Source: Hominimerdicola alba (GTDB lineage: Bacteria > Bacillota > Clostridia > Oscillospirales > Ruminococcaceae). From it: a stretch of 58,151 nt of DNA. A model generated the notes under the pieces. The model had not been told where the DNA came from. It made no database searches and saw only the letters and a program-made list of their open reading frames with translations. The position numbers were made by a program, and so were the translations under genes. The first letter of the stretch is position 1, and every line of letters starts with the position of its first letter. Of this stretch, positions 41,813-50,043 are shown piece after piece. The stretch is taken from assembly GCF_900112155.1 (NCBI RefSeq), contig NZ_FOKQ01000027.1, forward strand, positions 1-58,151, given 5' to 3'.

Positions 41813-42348
41813 ATATATTTCTTGATCTCCTTTTCGAGCTCTTCGGGCTTAGTGGTGGGTGAATATCTGCCAACTACATTTCCTTCGCGGTCAACCAGGA
41901 ATTTTGTGAAATTCCACTTGATGTCCCCTGCCTTTTTGCAGCTGGTGCTGAGTTTTTCAACGCCCTTCATTATGGTCTTGTTGATAGGACCTGTTACGCT
42001 GTCCTCAGCCATCTGTGATTTCAGGAAAGTATACAGAGGCAGTTCATTTTCACCGTTTATCTCGGATTTTGCAAATCTCGGGAACGTGGTGTTATAGGTC
42101 AGAGTACAGAACTCATGTATCTCATCATCGCTGCCGGGTGCCTGATGTCCGAACTGGTCGCAGGGGATATCCAGTATCTCAAGACCCTTGTCCTTGTATT
42201 CCTCATACAGTTTTTCAAGACCCTTATACTGGGGAGTAAAGCCACAGCCCGTCGCTGTGTTGACTATCAGCAGGACCTTGCCATTAAGCTCGTCCAGACC
42301 AAACTCACTGCCATCTTTTCTTTTCAGTACGTTCTCATAAACTGACAT
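41809..42348 (-). CDS. Glutathione peroxidase family thiol peroxidase
   Basis: 179 residues. The peroxidatic Cys35 is in NTATGCGFTPQY (a cysteine, not selenocysteine; no TGA codon is present in the frame). Q65 in IPCDQFGHQ and W in IKWNFTKFLVDREG complete the catalytic site. Bacterial enzymes of this type normally use thioredoxin, and the operon carries trxA and trxB. First gene of the operon, with a good promoter and operator. Confidence 0.92.
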   Translation of the reverse strand: MSVYENVLKRKDGSEFGLDELNGKVLLIVNTATGCGFTPQYKGLEKLYEEYKDKGLEILDIPCDQFGHQAPGSDDEIHEFCTLTYNTTFPRFAKSEINGENELPLYTFLKSQMAEDSVTGPINKTIMKGVEKLSTSCKKAGDIKWNFTKFLVDREGNVVGRYSPTTKPEELEKEIKKYI

Positions 42349-42394
42349 ATTACGTTCCTCCTTATAGTTTCAAAAGCATTGTATGCGATTTGTT

Positions 42395-42419
42395 TTTGTA
42401 CGATTAATTTGTGTACAAA
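42395..42419. promoter_or_regulatory. OhrR-type operator candidate
   Basis: Inverted repeat TTTGTAC / GTACAAA with an 11-base AT-rich spacer, covering the predicted start point just after the -10 box. It suits repression by the MarR-family protein in the same operon. Confidence 0.6.
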
Positions 42420-42422
42420 CAA

Positions 42423-42451
42423 AATATACCACACTTTCTCCCGAATGTCAA
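42423..42451 (-). promoter_or_regulatory. Promoter of the gpx operon
   Basis: Minus strand TTGACA (42446-42451), 17-base spacer, TATATT (42423-42428). Confidence 0.8.
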
Positions 42452-42517
42452 CACCCTTTACAAAATATTTTCATTTTTATTTTTCCCAAAAGGATCAACA
42501 ATATTCAAAAGCACAGA

Positions 42518-42547
42518 AAAAAGCCGCCCCGAATTAACGGAACGGCC
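42518..42547 (-). terminator. Terminator of the NrdD-like gene
   Basis: Minus strand GCCGTTCCG / CGGGGCGGC (9 bp, two G-T pairs), TTAATT loop, then TTTTTTC. Confidence 0.7.
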
Positions 42548-42585
42548 TCTGACAATAAAAAACAAATTATTAAAATTAAAAGTAC

Positions 42586-42858
42586 TTAGCTAACAACGCC
42601 GTGCTTAACTCTGTCTTCAACTTCACTGCGCTTAGCATCATTGAAACGATCGAGAGTGCCGACCAGATAACCTGTGATCCTTCTTATCCTCTGGAAAGGT
42701 ACAGCAGAGAAATGGTAGTCCACTTCAGCATAATCGCCGTCAAGTGAAATATCTATGGAATCAATAGCCTTACCGGGATAAAGGTCATGAGCTCTGGAAA
42801 TATATGCCTGCTTCTCTTCTTCGGTAAGCTCACCGTTCTTAACATTTACGTTTATCAT
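42586..42858 (-). CDS. Small protein resembling the C-terminus of anaerobic ribonucleotide reductase
   Basis: 90 residues with GAGGAATG before the ATG. The tail RITGYLVGTLDRFNDAKR and EVEDRVKHG resembles the extreme C-terminal part of class III NrdD and small NrdD-like orphans. The conserved glycyl-radical loop is not present, so it is not an enzyme on its own. It has its own promoter and terminator, which argues against a decayed fragment. The likely role is unknown. Confidence 0.5.
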   Translation of the reverse strand: MINVNVKNGELTEEEKQAYISRAHDLYPGKAIDSIDISLDGDYAEVDYHFSAVPFQRIRRITGYLVGTLDRFNDAKRSEVEDRVKHGVVS

Positions 42859-42900
42859 GGAACATTCCTCTTTTCTTCATTATGTTGTACTGCGTATATA

Positions 42901-42929
42901 ATCATAGCACAATATGTTGTATTTGTCAA
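42901..42929 (-). promoter_or_regulatory. Promoter of the NrdD-like gene
   Basis: Minus strand TTGACA (42924-42929), 17-base spacer, TATGAT (42901-42906). The remaining stretch to 43166 has no gene or obvious structure. Confidence 0.75.
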
Positions 42930-43166
42930 GCGCTTAATCGATTAAATATGCACAATAACGCAGTGTATTTTTTGGCAGAGTTCACGAATGACGGTTCATA
43001 TTTTTGTATGATACGTAAGTTTATTCGCTTTAATAGCGCGGAGTTTCGGGGGCAGCGGGGCTTTGTTAAAAAATCTACGATTTGAAGATAGGCACATAGT
43101 CGGATACCAGATATTGTGTCTGACGGCAGTTGTGTTTGAAAATTGCGGACGCTGTCTTTGAAACGT

Positions 43167-43195
43167 GCATATTCCGCCTGTTTACAGCCATACTA
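43167..43195 (+). promoter_or_regulatory. Sigma-G type forespore promoter of ypeB
   Basis: GCATA (43167-43171), 17-base spacer, CATACTA (43189-43195). Both boxes fit the sigma-G consensus, and ypeB belongs to the sigma-G regulon in Bacillus. It lies 24 bases before ATG 43219. Confidence 0.65.
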
Positions 43196-43218
43196 ACCGT
43201 AAATCATGTAAAGGACTG

Positions 43219-44562
43219 ATGCTTTTGTCTATCACAAAACGAGGACTTATCAAACTATCATTGATATCATTTGCGGCTGTCACGGCGCTTTCGGTAAAGA
43301 ACATCATGTTGATGAAACGCGCCGAATCTGCTCAGCGGGCGGTGAACAATTCCTATACTGCTGCCGTTGAAGAGCTGGCGGGAAGCTGTGAGGATATCAC
43401 CAATGTGCTTGAAAAACAGCTGTATTCGGGCTCGGGTCAGGTACAGCAAGCACTTGCCGCAGACCTCTGCCGTGAAGCTTCTGCCGCAAAATCCGCACTG
43501 TCAAGGCTTCCGGTGGGTCAGCTAGACCTTGAAAACACCAATAAATTCCTGTCCCAGGTTGGCAATTATTCGATGTCGCTGTCTAAGAAGCTTCAGAACG
43601 GCGAAAAACTCACCGCAGAGGAATACAGCAGTATCTCGAGGCTTTGCAGTTTTTCAAAGCTGCTGAGTGACAGGCTTTGGGAGCTTGAGGGCGAAGTCGC
43701 CTGCGGAGAACTGTGCTTTGAGCGGGCTGAGGGCTTTATGGCAGACGAAGAGCCGCCCCATGTCACCGAGGGCTTCACCGATTTTGAGAGCAGTTTTGAC
43801 GATTATCCCAAGCTGATATACGACGGACCGTTCTCCGACAATATCCTGGAACAAACTCCGCGCATGACCGAAAATGCCGAAGAAGTGAGCAGGGAATACT
43901 GCCTGCAAAGGGCGGCAATGGCGCTGGATATCAACCTTTCCGACTTAACTCAAAGCTCGGAAGTAAAAGGAAAAATGCCTGCTTGGCGATTTTCTGACAA
44001 CGATGGCGGAGTGTTCTGCGAGGTGACGAAAAACGGCGGTTATATCTCGTATTTTCTGAATATGCGCAATGTTGACGCTTCGAAGATCGCTAAAGATACA
44101 GCTGTTGAGAAAGCAGAAGAATATCTCGACCATCTTGGGATACTATCCATGGAGATGACCTACTACGAGATTCAGAATAACGTGATGACGGTGAATTTCT
44201 GCTACAGCGACCTCGGCAAGCGTATATATCCCGACCTTGTGAAAGTCTCGGTTGCGATGGATAACGGCGATATACTTGGCTATGATGCCCGCGGATTCCT
44301 GACGAACCACCACAAGCGGGAATACAATGACAAGCTGTGCTCGGTGCTGCGGGCAAAAGAGGAAGTTTCACCGAAACTCAGCGTTATCAGCAGCCGCACA
44401 GCGGTGATACCCACCGACGGCGGCGGAGAAGTTCTCTGCTACGAATACACCTGTCGTGCCGGAAACGGACGTAAGGTGCTGGTGTATATCAACGCTGTCA
44501 CGGCAAAGGAGGAGCAGGTGCTTCTTCTTGAAGAAAACGAAAACGGCACACTGACCATCTGA
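43219..44562 (+). CDS. ypeB: Spore germination protein YpeB
   Basis: 447 residues from ATG 43219; TTG 43225 is an alternative, since AAAGGA lies only 4 bases before the ATG. An earlier ATG at 43165 is excluded because the promoter lies after it. A short N-terminal membrane helix (LIKLSLISFAAVTALSV) is followed by the YpeB N-domain and C-terminal PepSY-like repeats (EYCLQRAAMALDINLSDL, DTAVEKAEEYLDHLGI). YpeB guides the cortex-lytic enzyme SleB in the spore; no sleB lies next to it. It is 16 bases before rubrerythrin. Confidence 0.88.
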   Translation: MLLSITKRGLIKLSLISFAAVTALSVKNIMLMKRAESAQRAVNNSYTAAVEELAGSCEDITNVLEKQLYSGSGQVQQALAADLCREASAAKSALSRLPVGQLDLENTNKFLSQVGNYSMSLSKKLQNGEKLTAEEYSSISRLCSFSKLLSDRLWELEGEVACGELCFERAEGFMADEEPPHVTEGFTDFESSFDDYPKLIYDGPFSDNILEQTPRMTENAEEVSREYCLQRAAMALDINLSDLTQSSEVKGKMPAWRFSDNDGGVFCEVTKNGGYISYFLNMRNVDASKIAKDTAVEKAEEYLDHLGILSMEMTYYEIQNNVMTVNFCYSDLGKRIYPDLVKVSVAMDNGDILGYDARGFLTNHHKREYNDKLCSVLRAKEEVSPKLSVISSRTAVIPTDGGGEVLCYEYTCRAGNGRKVLVYINAVTAKEEQVLLLEENENGTLTI

Positions 44563-44578
44563 TGAAAGGGGAATGATT

Positions 44579-45178
44579 ATGGATATGGCAAATTCAAAAA
44601 CCAAGGAAAATCTCATGAGGGCGTTTGCGGGTGAAAGTCAGGCGCGTAACAGGTACACCTTCGTCCAGAGGAAATTCACTTCTCAGGACTACGCAGTTTC
44701 GGAGCTTTTCCGCTTTACTGCCGAGCAGGAGAGAGCACACGCGCAGGTGTTTTATGAGTATTTAAAGGAGTTCTCGGGACAGCAGATAAAGGTCTGCGGT
44801 GACTACCCTGTTGATATCAGCGATGACCTTCTTACTATGCTTGAAATGTCTGCTAATGACGAGCGCCATGAATCGAATGATATCTATCCAGAATTCGCCC
44901 GCACAGCCCGTGAGGAGGGTTTTGCCGATATCGCCCGTAGCTTTGAGAACATCGCAAAGATAGAAAATGCCCACGCCGAAAGGTTTTCTGCATTCGCTGA
45001 CCTTATCCGCCGCGGACAGCTTTACAGCTCTGACAATGAGGAAGTATGGGTGTGCATGAACTGCGGTTTTATAATGACAAGCACTCAGCCGCCTGAACAA
45101 TGCCCCGTATGTAGTGTGCCACAGGGCTATTATATCCGCCTGTGCATGACGGAATGGGGCATGGACAGCAGCATCTGA
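44579..45178 (+). CDS. rbr: Rubrerythrin
   Basis: 199 residues from ATG 44579; AAAGGGG is 7 bases upstream. The diiron four-helix domain has EYL and EQERAHAQVFYEYL, DERHESNDIYPEF and KIENAHAERF (the ExxH motifs). The C-terminal rubredoxin domain has CMNCG and CPVC (four Cys). It reduces peroxide with electrons from anaerobic carriers, fitting an oxygen-sensitive organism. It may be read with ypeB. Confidence 0.93.
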   Translation: MDMANSKTKENLMRAFAGESQARNRYTFVQRKFTSQDYAVSELFRFTAEQERAHAQVFYEYLKEFSGQQIKVCGDYPVDISDDLLTMLEMSANDERHESNDIYPEFARTAREEGFADIARSFENIAKIENAHAERFSAFADLIRRGQLYSSDNEEVWVCMNCGFIMTSTQPPEQCPVCSVPQGYYIRLCMTEWGMDSSI

Positions 45179-45254
45179 ATCCCACCCGAAACGCAGCTGT
45201 TATGAACAAACTCTAAAGTATACCGAAATAATCCAATTTTTATCTCGGGGCATC

Positions 45255-45283
45255 TTTACTTTTCCGGAAATATATGTTATAAT
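45255..45283 (+). promoter_or_regulatory. Promoter of the DUF1858 gene
   Basis: TTTACT (45255-45260), 17-base spacer, TATAAT (45278-45283). Confidence 0.7.
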
Positions 45284-45312
45284 ATATCAAAACCCAAAAG
45301 GAGGAATTCATA

Positions 45313-45522
45313 ATGGCATATTCAGTAACTAAGGATACGGTTATCGGCGATATCCTCGATACAGATTTTGACGTTGCTCCCCTGTTTCTTGAAATAGGTA
45401 TGCATTGTCTGGGCTGCCCCGCTTCAAGAGGCGAGACCATCGAGGAGGCTTGTGCTGTTCACGGCACAGATGCTGATGCTCTGGTAGAGAAGCTCAACGC
45501 TCATTTTGCAGCAAAGGCTTGA
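45313..45522 (+). CDS. DUF1858 redox-disulfide domain protein
   Basis: 69 residues with AAAGGAGGA before the ATG. The single domain has the CxxC-type motif in GMHCLGCPASRGE, and VTKDTVIGDILDTDFDVAPLF is the family N-terminus. Such domains occur alone or fused to hybrid-cluster proteins in anaerobes and may act in redox sensing or electron transfer. It follows rubrerythrin but has its own promoter. Confidence 0.88.
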   Translation: MAYSVTKDTVIGDILDTDFDVAPLFLEIGMHCLGCPASRGETIEEACAVHGTDADALVEKLNAHFAAKA

Positions 45523-45532
45523 TATCGAAAAC

Positions 45533-45572
45533 AAAACGGCTGCGGCGGATATACCGTCACAGCCGTTTTTTA
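45533..45572. terminator. Bidirectional terminator between DUF1858 and the EAL gene
   Basis: Arms AAAACGGCTG / CAGCCGTTTT with T runs at both outer sides. Confidence 0.8.
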
Positions 45573-45583
45573 TTTTGTCAGCA

Positions 45584-48556
45584 TCATGTCGTAGCTGCCT
45601 TTTTTACTCCGAGAACCAGCTTTTTGCCATCCTCTTCACGTATCATCGTCGCCCTAGCAACCACTGACATCGGTCCGTCGGGGGTGGTTATACTGTACTT
45701 TATCGTGAAGCTGCCGTCCTTTTCAACACAGTTCATCACGTTCTCTTTAGTGAACTGACTTCTGAATCTCTCGCAGTCTTCCTCGCTGTAAATGACCTTA
45801 TGGCAGGTATCTCTGCCCGCCTTGAAGAAATCCTTGCCGCGTTTTTTAAGACCGTAGTCCTTGTACATATTAGTGGCGCTGTACTCTACATAATCCTCTG
45901 TCACCGGGTCGATGGTATACAGGCATATATAGTCGCCCGAAAGCGCCATCATGCGGGAGAATACAGCCTCATTGCGGCGTATCTGCTCCAGCATCTGGTT
46001 CTGTTTCATCTGCTGATCCACATTTCGTGTACCGATTATGATATGGTCAGGATCATGCTGCATACGCATAACTTTCAGGCTCATGTAAACGAGCTCGCGA
46101 TCTGACATCTGCCTGTAGTTTATGGTGAAAGTTCCCTGCTCGTCCAGCTTTTTCAGAACGTTCTCCTTGGTGAACACTGCTATGAAATTATCTGCATCTT
46201 CACTGTACAGTATCTTCACGGCATCAGCGCGGCTGGCGGCAAAGAAATCCTTGCCGTGTCTTTCAAGTGCAAGTTCGTCCTCGCCTCGTTTTGAGCTGTA
46301 TTCCACGAACTCATCATTTCTGAGATCAACATAGTAAAGGCTGGTAAAATCCGCTGCCAGCGCCCTTGCGATGTTTTCATAAGTAGTACCATTGCTGTTG
46401 TCCCTTACCGAAAGCACAGCCACTGCGACCGCGTATGTACCGTTGGGATTCACCGCTATCCTGCGCATACATGAATGAACAGTCACACTGCCCATCTGCT
46501 CATCTACCATGAAAGTATTCCTGTCATTGCGGCAATTAAGCAGAGCTTTCAGGAAAGGCGATCTTTCATCAAGGGTGGTCTCACCGTAGTTGAAAGCATT
46601 ATCACTTATCTGCATACCAAAATTTCTGTGCATGAACTCTCTGTACGAACTGTTTGAACGTGTAAAGCGCACAAGACCGTTTCCTTTAACCTCTATGACT
46701 GCCATGGGCATAGAATCAAAGTACTTATCCAGACTGACATTATCGTCCTGTGCCACCGAGGATATATCATGAAGGCTCAGCCTGCCCACGATATCGTAAT
46801 ACTGGGACTGTTCGGGTTCTTCAAAACCGATCTGTATGCCCAGAGCGTATTTTTCCAGTATCTTCTCAACGGGTATAGGCTTCTGGTAATAATATCCCTG
46901 AAGCTTCGCACAGCCTGCCTCCAGCAGGAACTTTGCCTGCTCCTCTGTTTCAACGCCTTCACAGACTGTATCCAGACCAAGGGCGTTTGCCATTCTCAGC
47001 AGCTCTGTCAGCATTATCTTGGACTTGGGTCCGTTGTTGAACTGCTGCATGAATCTCATATCGAATTTAAGCAAGTCGAAGGGCATACTCTGCAGCATAT
47101 CCAGCGAGGAATAACCGCTGCCGAAGTCGTCCATCCATACCCTGAAACCAAGGGCACGGAAGCGCTCCACCTGCTTTTTCATAAAATCAAAATCATCACC
47201 CAGTACGCTCTCGGTTATCTCTATCGTCAGCATACTGTGATCTATACCTGCATTATCAACACGGCGGCATATCTCACTTACGATATCACAGCTGTCGAAA
47301 TCAGAGCGAGAAAGGTTTACGGACTGGGGCATAAGGTTCAGTCCTGCACCCGAAAGAGTTTTTATCTTCTGTAAAACGCACTCGACCACAAAAAGATCCA
47401 GCTTGTATATCAGCCTATGATCCTCCAGCACGGGTATAAAATCGCCCGGGGACATAAAGCCCATTACAGGGTCTATCCATCTTGCCAGAGCTTCTTCATC
47501 GCATACCCTGCCGTTAACGGCACGGACTATGGGCTGATAGTACACCTTTATCCAGCGCTCCTCTATTGCCTTATCCAGATTTGCGATGATGTACTGCTGT
47601 CTTTCCTCGGCATCCTTCATCTTCATATCATAATAGCTGAATTCGGAGGAATAAAGATTTTTAAGGGTATCACAGGCAAACTTAGCCCTGTCGCAGGCCA
47701 TACTTGCAACTATGCCATCGAACCAGTGCATATATATGCCTACGTGTATTGGCAGTGTCTGCACATCTTCCATGGCGGTGCATTCCTCAAACAGAGATTT
47801 GAGCTCCATCTCAATGCCATCGGCTTTTGTTATAACAGCAAAATGATCCTGACCCAGACGGCTGGCGTTCTCGTTGCCGAAATGCTTTGCCAGCACTCTT
47901 GAAAAAGCCTGCAGTAGCTTGTCGCCCTCAGCAAAACCGAACTTGTGGTTGTAATACTTCATTCCGCTGAAATCCATGTACAGCATAGCGGGAGTACCGC
48001 CCTCACGTTCGATAACTTTTCTTTTATATGTAGCAAGCTCAAAGAAATATGTCATGCCTGGCAGACCTGTAAGATGATCGTAGTAGCTTGCTTTGAGCAT
48101 ACTATCTTCATAAAGGGATGTTTTCATATTATTGCCGATAAAAATAGCATTCGCATCGTCACCGGTACAGTTGCCCTCATAGGTATACCACACCTGCGCA
48201 AGGCGCTCTCCCGTAGCCGTTTGTATGTGCTTTGCCTGGGCGTGTATGATATTGTAACTCTCGCCGTCTTTTGCCTTTGAACGGTATACTACATCATATC
48301 CGGCATCGTCAGTGGTAGCAAATCTGTAAGCCGCATCAGCGATACGCCCTGCATCATCGGGATGAGTATCCCTGTACATATCGTTATCCGCATTATAGTA
48401 AGCCTTTTCAGGATCCTCATAGCCGAAAAGGTCGCAAAAGCCCTTTGAGAGTATAAGCGTGACCACACGTTTATCTATAAACTGGTATATTGCAAAGGGG
48501 ATATCGGCTTTTTCCATCAAAGCACGTTCATTATCCGTAAAGCGATATCTCTCCAT
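45584..48556 (-). CDS. PAS-GGDEF-EAL cyclic-di-GMP phosphodiesterase-like protein
   Basis: 990 residues, no membrane helix, GAGGTGAGATG before the ATG. Order: PAS (about 15-120), a degenerate GGDEF (about 165-320; RLGQDHFAVIT replaces GGDEF), an EAL domain (about 330-575) with catalytic residues intact (DEEALARW, SVNLSRSDF, IEITESV, MDDFGSGYS, LLKFDMRF, CEGVETEEQ, QGYYY). The tail (about 610-990) holds at least two similar PAS-like repeats ending in VKILYSEDAD...FTKENVL and KVIYSEEDCE...FTKENVM. It should degrade cyclic-di-GMP in response to a cytoplasmic cue. Single-gene unit. Confidence 0.9.
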   Translation of the reverse strand: MERYRFTDNERALMEKADIPFAIYQFIDKRVVTLILSKGFCDLFGYEDPEKAYYNADNDMYRDTHPDDAGRIADAAYRFATTDDAGYDVVYRSKAKDGESYNIIHAQAKHIQTATGERLAQVWYTYEGNCTGDDANAIFIGNNMKTSLYEDSMLKASYYDHLTGLPGMTYFFELATYKRKVIEREGGTPAMLYMDFSGMKYYNHKFGFAEGDKLLQAFSRVLAKHFGNENASRLGQDHFAVITKADGIEMELKSLFEECTAMEDVQTLPIHVGIYMHWFDGIVASMACDRAKFACDTLKNLYSSEFSYYDMKMKDAEERQQYIIANLDKAIEERWIKVYYQPIVRAVNGRVCDEEALARWIDPVMGFMSPGDFIPVLEDHRLIYKLDLFVVECVLQKIKTLSGAGLNLMPQSVNLSRSDFDSCDIVSEICRRVDNAGIDHSMLTIEITESVLGDDFDFMKKQVERFRALGFRVWMDDFGSGYSSLDMLQSMPFDLLKFDMRFMQQFNNGPKSKIMLTELLRMANALGLDTVCEGVETEEQAKFLLEAGCAKLQGYYYQKPIPVEKILEKYALGIQIGFEEPEQSQYYDIVGRLSLHDISSVAQDDNVSLDKYFDSMPMAVIEVKGNGLVRFTRSNSSYREFMHRNFGMQISDNAFNYGETTLDERSPFLKALLNCRNDRNTFMVDEQMGSVTVHSCMRRIAVNPNGTYAVAVAVLSVRDNSNGTTYENIARALAADFTSLYYVDLRNDEFVEYSSKRGEDELALERHGKDFFAASRADAVKILYSEDADNFIAVFTKENVLKKLDEQGTFTINYRQMSDRELVYMSLKVMRMQHDPDHIIIGTRNVDQQMKQNQMLEQIRRNEAVFSRMMALSGDYICLYTIDPVTEDYVEYSATNMYKDYGLKKRGKDFFKAGRDTCHKVIYSEEDCERFRSQFTKENVMNCVEKDGSFTIKYSITTPDGPMSVVARATMIREEDGKKLVLGVKKAATT

Positions 48557-48638
48557 TACATCTCACCTCTCTGTCATCTGTTGCCAAAATCGTGACATTA
48601 TATAAATTTTGTCACACTTCATAGAAGCTGTTTATTAT

Positions 48639-48667
48639 ATTATAACAGACATTACATTGTATGTCAA
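48639..48667 (-). promoter_or_regulatory. Promoter of the EAL gene
   Basis: Minus strand TTGACA (48662-48667), 17-base spacer, TATAAT (48639-48644). Confidence 0.8.
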
Positions 48668-48755
48668 TGATTTTGATAAAATTAATAAATGTAACTTAAT
48701 ATTTTGTTCAAATTTTTCAAGTGATGCAATATACGTAAAATTTCCGTTAAATGCC

Positions 48756-48784
48756 TTGACTTTGGGGAATAATGGTGTTATAAT
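48756..48784 (+). promoter_or_regulatory. Promoter of the preQ1 operon
   Basis: TTGACT (48756-48761), 17-base spacer, TATAAT (48779-48784). The transcript would begin near 48791, at the start of the structured leader. Confidence 0.8.
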
Positions 48785-48790
48785 GTATCC

Positions 48791-48942
48791 CGACAGTTCG
48801 CTTGCGCCATCCTGTCATATGCCTGTGACGGCATAAAAACAAAACCAGGGCACATAATGGTATTCGCTTGGGTCTTATGGCTCATGCTGATATTCTGTGC
48901 GCCTGCATTTTTTGCGGACGCATTATTTTTTTGGAGGATAAA
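48791..48942 (+). promoter_or_regulatory. Leader of the preQ1 operon, probable preQ1 riboswitch
   Basis: The RNA begins with GACAG paired to CTGTC around a TTCGC-containing loop; a small hairpin ATGCC / GGCAT and an A-rich tail AAAAACAAAACC follow. This is the order of a preQ1-I aptamer (short stem, loop, A-rich strand) with an inserted hairpin. The expression platform is the terminator at 48898-48932, directly before the ribosome site GGAGGATAAA. The aptamer class is inferred from order and operon, not proven. Confidence 0.5.
48898..48932 (+). terminator. Leader terminator (attenuator) before queD
   Basis: Stem TGCGCCTGCA / TGCGGACGCA (one mismatch, one G-T pair), short T loop, then TTATTTTTTT. 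It ends 10 bases before the queD ATG. Confidence 0.7.
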
Positions 48943-49365
48943 ATGTATCATCTCAAAACTGAAGCACATTTTGACAGCGCACATTTTCTTGCAGGATACA
49001 ACGGAAAATGCGCTAATATACACGGTCACTGTTGGAAGATCGAAGCAGAGATATCCGGCAGCGAGTTACAGCAGAACGGCGAAAAGCGAGGAATGCTGAT
49101 AGATTTCGGCGACCTCAAAAAGGCTGTGCGCGGGCTGGCTGATTCTTTCGACCATACGCTTATATATGAAAAAGGCAGTTTCAAAGCAGCTACCCTTGCA
49201 GCACTTTCAGATGAGGGCTTCTCCCTTACCGAGGTGGATTTCCGTCCTACTGCCGAAAATCTGGCGAAGCATTTTTACGATCTGCTGACAGCACAGGGAT
49301 TCCCGGTCAGCAGGATAACGGTTTATGAAACTCACGAAAACTGTGCATATTACGAGGGTGAATGA
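48943..49365 (+). CDS. queD: 6-carboxytetrahydropterin synthase
   Basis: 140 residues from ATG 48943 with GGAGG upstream; a longer frame runs through the terminator and is not used. Zinc histidines are in HFDSAHFL and NIHGHCWKIE; the catalytic Cys (C23) is in NGKCANIHGH, and FDHTLIY and ENLAKHFYDLL complete the fold. It converts dihydroneopterin triphosphate to carboxy-tetrahydropterin, the first committed step to preQ1. First gene of the operon. Confidence 0.94.
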   Translation: MYHLKTEAHFDSAHFLAGYNGKCANIHGHCWKIEAEISGSELQQNGEKRGMLIDFGDLKKAVRGLADSFDHTLIYEKGSFKAATLAALSDEGFSLTEVDFRPTAENLAKHFYDLLTAQGFPVSRITVYETHENCAYYEGE

Positions 49366-49366
49366 C

Positions 49367-50041
49367 ATGGGTACATTCAAGCTTGTGGAAAGCTTCGTAA
49401 GCATAAACGGCGAGGGCAGGTTCGCAGGTGAACTGGCGCTGTTCATGAGATTCGCGGGCTGTAATCTTCAGTGCGACTGGTGCGATACCAAATGGGCTAA
49501 CAGTGCAGATGTGGCATATACCGAAAAGACTGTAAGTCAGCTGGCGGATATTGCAAAGTCTGCGGCAGAGGAATACGGTCTGCATCGAGTGACCCTCACA
49601 GGTGGCGAACCTCTTTTGCAGAAAGATATCGCAGAGCTGATAAATGCGCTGAACGATATCGGTATAGATGTTGAGATAGAAACAAACGGCTCGGTGCCAA
49701 TAGTGCCAGTGGCTGAAAAAAGCGGGGTGCGTCCCGAGTTCACCATGGATTACAAACTGCCTTCCAGCGGAATGGAGAGCCGTATGTGCCTAGAGAATCT
49801 TCCTCAGCTGAAAGACAGCGACACGCTGAAATTTGTGTGTGCATCACGAGAAGACCTTGAACGGGCGGCAGAGGTACTTGAAGAGTACAAACCTGTATGC
49901 AAGGTGTATCTCAGCCCTGTTTTCGGGCGGATAGAGCCTAAGGACATGGTAGAGTTCATGAAAGAAAAGAAGCTGGGCAGGGTCAATCTGCAATTACAGC
50001 TTCATAAGTTTATATGGGATCCGAATGAGAGAGGGGTCTGA
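49367..50041 (+). CDS. queE: 7-carboxy-7-deazaguanine synthase
   Basis: 224 residues from ATG 49367, one base after the queD stop; GAGGGTG is upstream. Radical-SAM cluster CNLQCDWC (CxxxCxxC) in FAGCNLQCDWCDTKW, TLTGGEPLLQ for SAM, and the short C-terminus LQLQLHKFIWDP. It forms the 7-deazapurine ring of queuosine precursor. Confidence 0.94.
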   Translation: MGTFKLVESFVSINGEGRFAGELALFMRFAGCNLQCDWCDTKWANSADVAYTEKTVSQLADIAKSAAEEYGLHRVTLTGGEPLLQKDIAELINALNDIGIDVEIETNGSVPIVPVAEKSGVRPEFTMDYKLPSSGMESRMCLENLPQLKDSDTLKFVCASREDLERAAEVLEEYKPVCKVYLSPVFGRIEPKDMVEFMKEKKLGRVNLQLQLHKFIWDPNERGV

Positions 50042-50043
50042 AA

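Noticed and set aside
41809-42348. Selenocysteine glutathione peroxidase
   Set aside because: The active-site codon is a normal Cys codon in an open frame; no in-frame TGA.
48857-49099. Leader peptide ORF before queD (MVFAWVLWLM...)
   Set aside because: It lacks a ribosome site and runs out of frame far into queD; the terminator and aptamer order explain the leader better.
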